A program made the position numbers and the translations under genes. Shown piece by piece: positions 62,238 through 64,000 of a stretch of 64,000 nt of DNA (position 1 is the first letter of the stretch; each line of letters begins with the position of its first letter). The notes beneath the pieces were generated by a model. The model worked only from the letters and a program-made list of their open reading frames with translations. It made no database searches and had not been told where the DNA came from. Origin of the DNA: Pseudomaricurvus alcaniphilus (GTDB taxonomy: Bacteria; Pseudomonadota; Gammaproteobacteria; Pseudomonadales; Cellvibrionaceae); NCBI RefSeq assembly GCF_011440395.1, contig NZ_JAAOIX010000005.1:186001-250000 (forward strand). The letters are read 5' to 3'.

Positions 62238-64000
62238 TTAGAACCTGAGCCTGGCCTGCAGGGCAATACTGCGCGGCCGATCGTAGAAGGCGTAGTAGAC
62301 CGCGCCATTCCCCTGGGTCAGGGTGGTGGCCAGCGGCGTCGTATTGCCAAAGCTCACGACCTCTTCGTCGGTGAGATTCTTGCCCACCAGCGCCAGATCC
62401 CACTTGCCATCGTTGGCGCCGATCCCGATGCGGGCATTGACCTTGGTGAAAGATTCCTGCACCAGGTTGGGGTCGAGGGTGGCACTGGCGAAATAGTCAT
62501 CGCTGTAGATCAGGTCAAATGCCGTAGTCAGCTCCAGGTCGGCGCCAACCGGATGGATGTACTCGGCACTCAGGCTGGCCTGGTATTCCGGGGTGTACTC
62601 GCGCCGCTGACCGGACACATCGCATAAAAGCGGATACAGCGACTTATCGCTGTTGGGGTTCTGGCCGAAAAAGCACTCGGCATTGGGAAACTTGTCGTAC
62701 TCGAAATCCAGGTAGGCAAAGGAGCCCGACAGGGTCAGGCCCTGTGTCAGTCGCCAGCGCCCGTCCAGCTCAACCCCCTGGCTGGTGGCCGCCCCGGCGT
62801 TGGTGACATTAAAGCCGATGGCGCCATCAAACTGACTGGTTTGCAAATCGGTGTACTTGGTGCGGAAAATGGCCGCATTCAACTCCGCTGCGCCACCGGC
62901 GAGGGTAAACTTGCCGCCCAGCTCGATACTCTCGGCCTCCTCTTCCTCGAACTCAAATACGCCCAGCAAATCTTGAATGCTAACATTGCCCTGAGCATCC
63001 CTGCCGAAGCGCAGCGCGTTCACCACCGCCGGATCCGGGTGAGCGTTGGAGCGCACATCGAAGCCGCCGGATTTGAAGCCGGTGGTGTAGGTGGCGTAGA
63101 GCATGACATCGTCATTGAGGTGGTGCTGCAAGGTCACGAGTGGGGTGAAGGCGGTCTCGCTGTGCTGGCCACTGACTTTATCGTAGGGTTCCAGTCGAAA
63201 CAGGCCGTAAATCACGTTCAGCTCATCGGTCACCGTACCGGCGGGCTGCACCACACCGCTGCTATCCACATGGAACTGGCGCCGGGATGCCTGTTTGCTT
63301 TCATCGGTGTAGCGACCGCCAAAGGTCAAACGGGTGGCATCGCTGATGTTCCAGGTCACCTGGGCGAACATTGACCACAGGTCGGTTTGCTGCTTGAAGT
63401 TACGCTTGCTGGATGAATTCAGGATGATCGCCGGATTACTGATTCCCAACTGCCCCAAAGTACCCGCAAAGGCCGGCAGCAGGACCGAATCAGTGGGAAT
63501 ATTGAGCGAATCGCGAAAGCTCAAATCGCTGCTCTGGTAATAGACGCCGGCAATATATTCCAGGGTTTCGCCGGCCGGAGAGGTGATGCGCAGCTCCTGG
63601 CTGAACTGGTCGAATTCCTCGCCCGAAGTGGCCTGGAACACGGACGCACCGACGTAATCACAATCGCACACCTCGGCGTACTCATAGGCGTTATACCCGG
63701 TCACCGAGGTCCACTGGTAATCACCGATCATATAGTCAATTTTCAGCGTCACGTTCTCAGTGTCGTTGATGCTGCTGTCGCCGTTGGACTGGCGCCGGAA
63801 GTCCTGGTCAGTTTCCAGCACGTAGGCGCCACCAGTCAGGACAGCCAATACCGTGCTGTAGGGCAGCAGCCCGGCCGGATTGACCACTTCGAGAAAGCGG
63901 CCTTTGGTATCGAAGGAGCCATCCTCGACTTTTAGATTGACCTCCAGGTCATCGTTTGGGGTCCAGCGCAGACGGCCGCGTATCACCCGCTCCTCCTCAT
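62238..64000 (-). CDS. TonB-dependent outer-membrane receptor (partial, N-terminus outside window)
   Basis: The last 587 or so residues of a beta-barrel receptor. The frame is open through base 64000, so the signal peptide, TonB box and plug lie beyond the window. Alternating strands with aromatic girdles, the late GKNLTDEEVVSFGN block and the terminal SIALQARLRF with final Phe are typical. Several strands resemble receptors for siderophores or other small ligands of marine gammaproteobacteria, but the ligand cannot be inferred. It is transcribed towards rnpB. Confidence 0.9.
   Translation of the reverse strand, partial: EEERVIRGRLRWTPNDDLEVNLKVEDGSFDTKGRFLEVVNPAGLLPYSTVLAVLTGGAYVLETDQDFRRQSNGDSSINDTENVTLKIDYMIGDYQWTSVTGYNAYEYAEVCDCDYVGASVFQATSGEEFDQFSQELRITSPAGETLEYIAGVYYQSSDLSFRDSLNIPTDSVLLPAFAGTLGQLGISNPAIILNSSSKRNFKQQTDLWSMFAQVTWNISDATRLTFGGRYTDESKQASRRQFHVDSSGVVQPAGTVTDELNVIYGLFRLEPYDKVSGQHSETAFTPLVTLQHHLNDDVMLYATYTTGFKSGGFDVRSNAHPDPAVVNALRFGRDAQGNVSIQDLLGVFEFEEEEAESIELGGKFTLAGGAAELNAAIFRTKYTDLQTSQFDGAIGFNVTNAGAATSQGVELDGRWRLTQGLTLSGSFAYLDFEYDKFPNAECFFGQNPNSDKSLYPLLCDVSGQRREYTPEYQASLSAEYIHPVGADLELTTAFDLIYSDDYFASATLDPNLVQESFTKVNARIGIGANDGKWDLALVGKNLTDEEVVSFGNTTPLATTLTQGNGAVYYAFYDRPRSIALQARLRF

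Overview
The window is a stretch of gammaproteobacterial chromosome. The GC-rich codon usage, the complete mraZ-to-lpxC division and cell-wall cluster followed by secA-argJ-mutT, and the order ampE-ampD-DUF1631-nadC-pilABCD-coaE-yacG (the order I recall from Pseudomonas) point to Pseudomonadales or a marine relative such as Cellvibrionales. No gene here fixes genus or species.

Left part (1-21.6 kb): a fumarase cut by the window edge, a small zinc-ribbon protein, a coiled-coil membrane protein, a PuuD-like membrane protein and sodB. Next come an OmpR/EnvZ-type two-component pair divergent from a His/Met-rich periplasmic protein, then groEL-groES-fxsA and a DUF481 outer-membrane protein. The muropeptide-recycling genes ampG and ampD-ampE flank an ABC exporter pair. 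A DUF1631 gene, a membrane-anchored retropepsin and nadC follow. Two almost identical 161-bp inverted-repeat elements (MITE-like) lie in opposite orientation at 7.6 and 17.2 kb. One interrupts a small gene; the other sits exactly at the stop codon of the DUF1631 gene.

Middle part (21.6-36.7 kb): an AT-rich glycan locus lies between nadC and pilA. It holds two GT2 genes on the plus strand. On the minus strand it holds a polysaccharide pyruvyl transferase, a nitroreductase-like protein, a flippase, a GT4, a DPM1/GtrB-like GT2 and a GT-C/TPR membrane protein next to the pilin gene. pilA has a sigma-54-type promoter. Divergent pilB-pilC-pilD-coaE-yacG follow, and pilC has an AT-rich central segment that suggests recombination. 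Together these look like a type IV pilus locus with a horizontally acquired module that could glycosylate the pilin or make a surface glycan.

Right part (36.8-64 kb), almost all on the minus strand: in transcription order mraZ, rsmH, ftsL, ftsI, murE, murF, mraY, murD, ftsW, murG, murC, ddlB, ftsQ, ftsA, ftsZ, lpxC, then an M23 peptidase, secA, argJ and mutT, many with 1-8 nt overlaps. Upstream of mraZ are a sigma-70 promoter and four 10-bp MraZ-type boxes. Beyond a 0.97-kb non-coding gap with REP-like palindromes lie the RNase P RNA gene (rnpB) and the C-terminal part of a TonB-dependent receptor that runs off the window.
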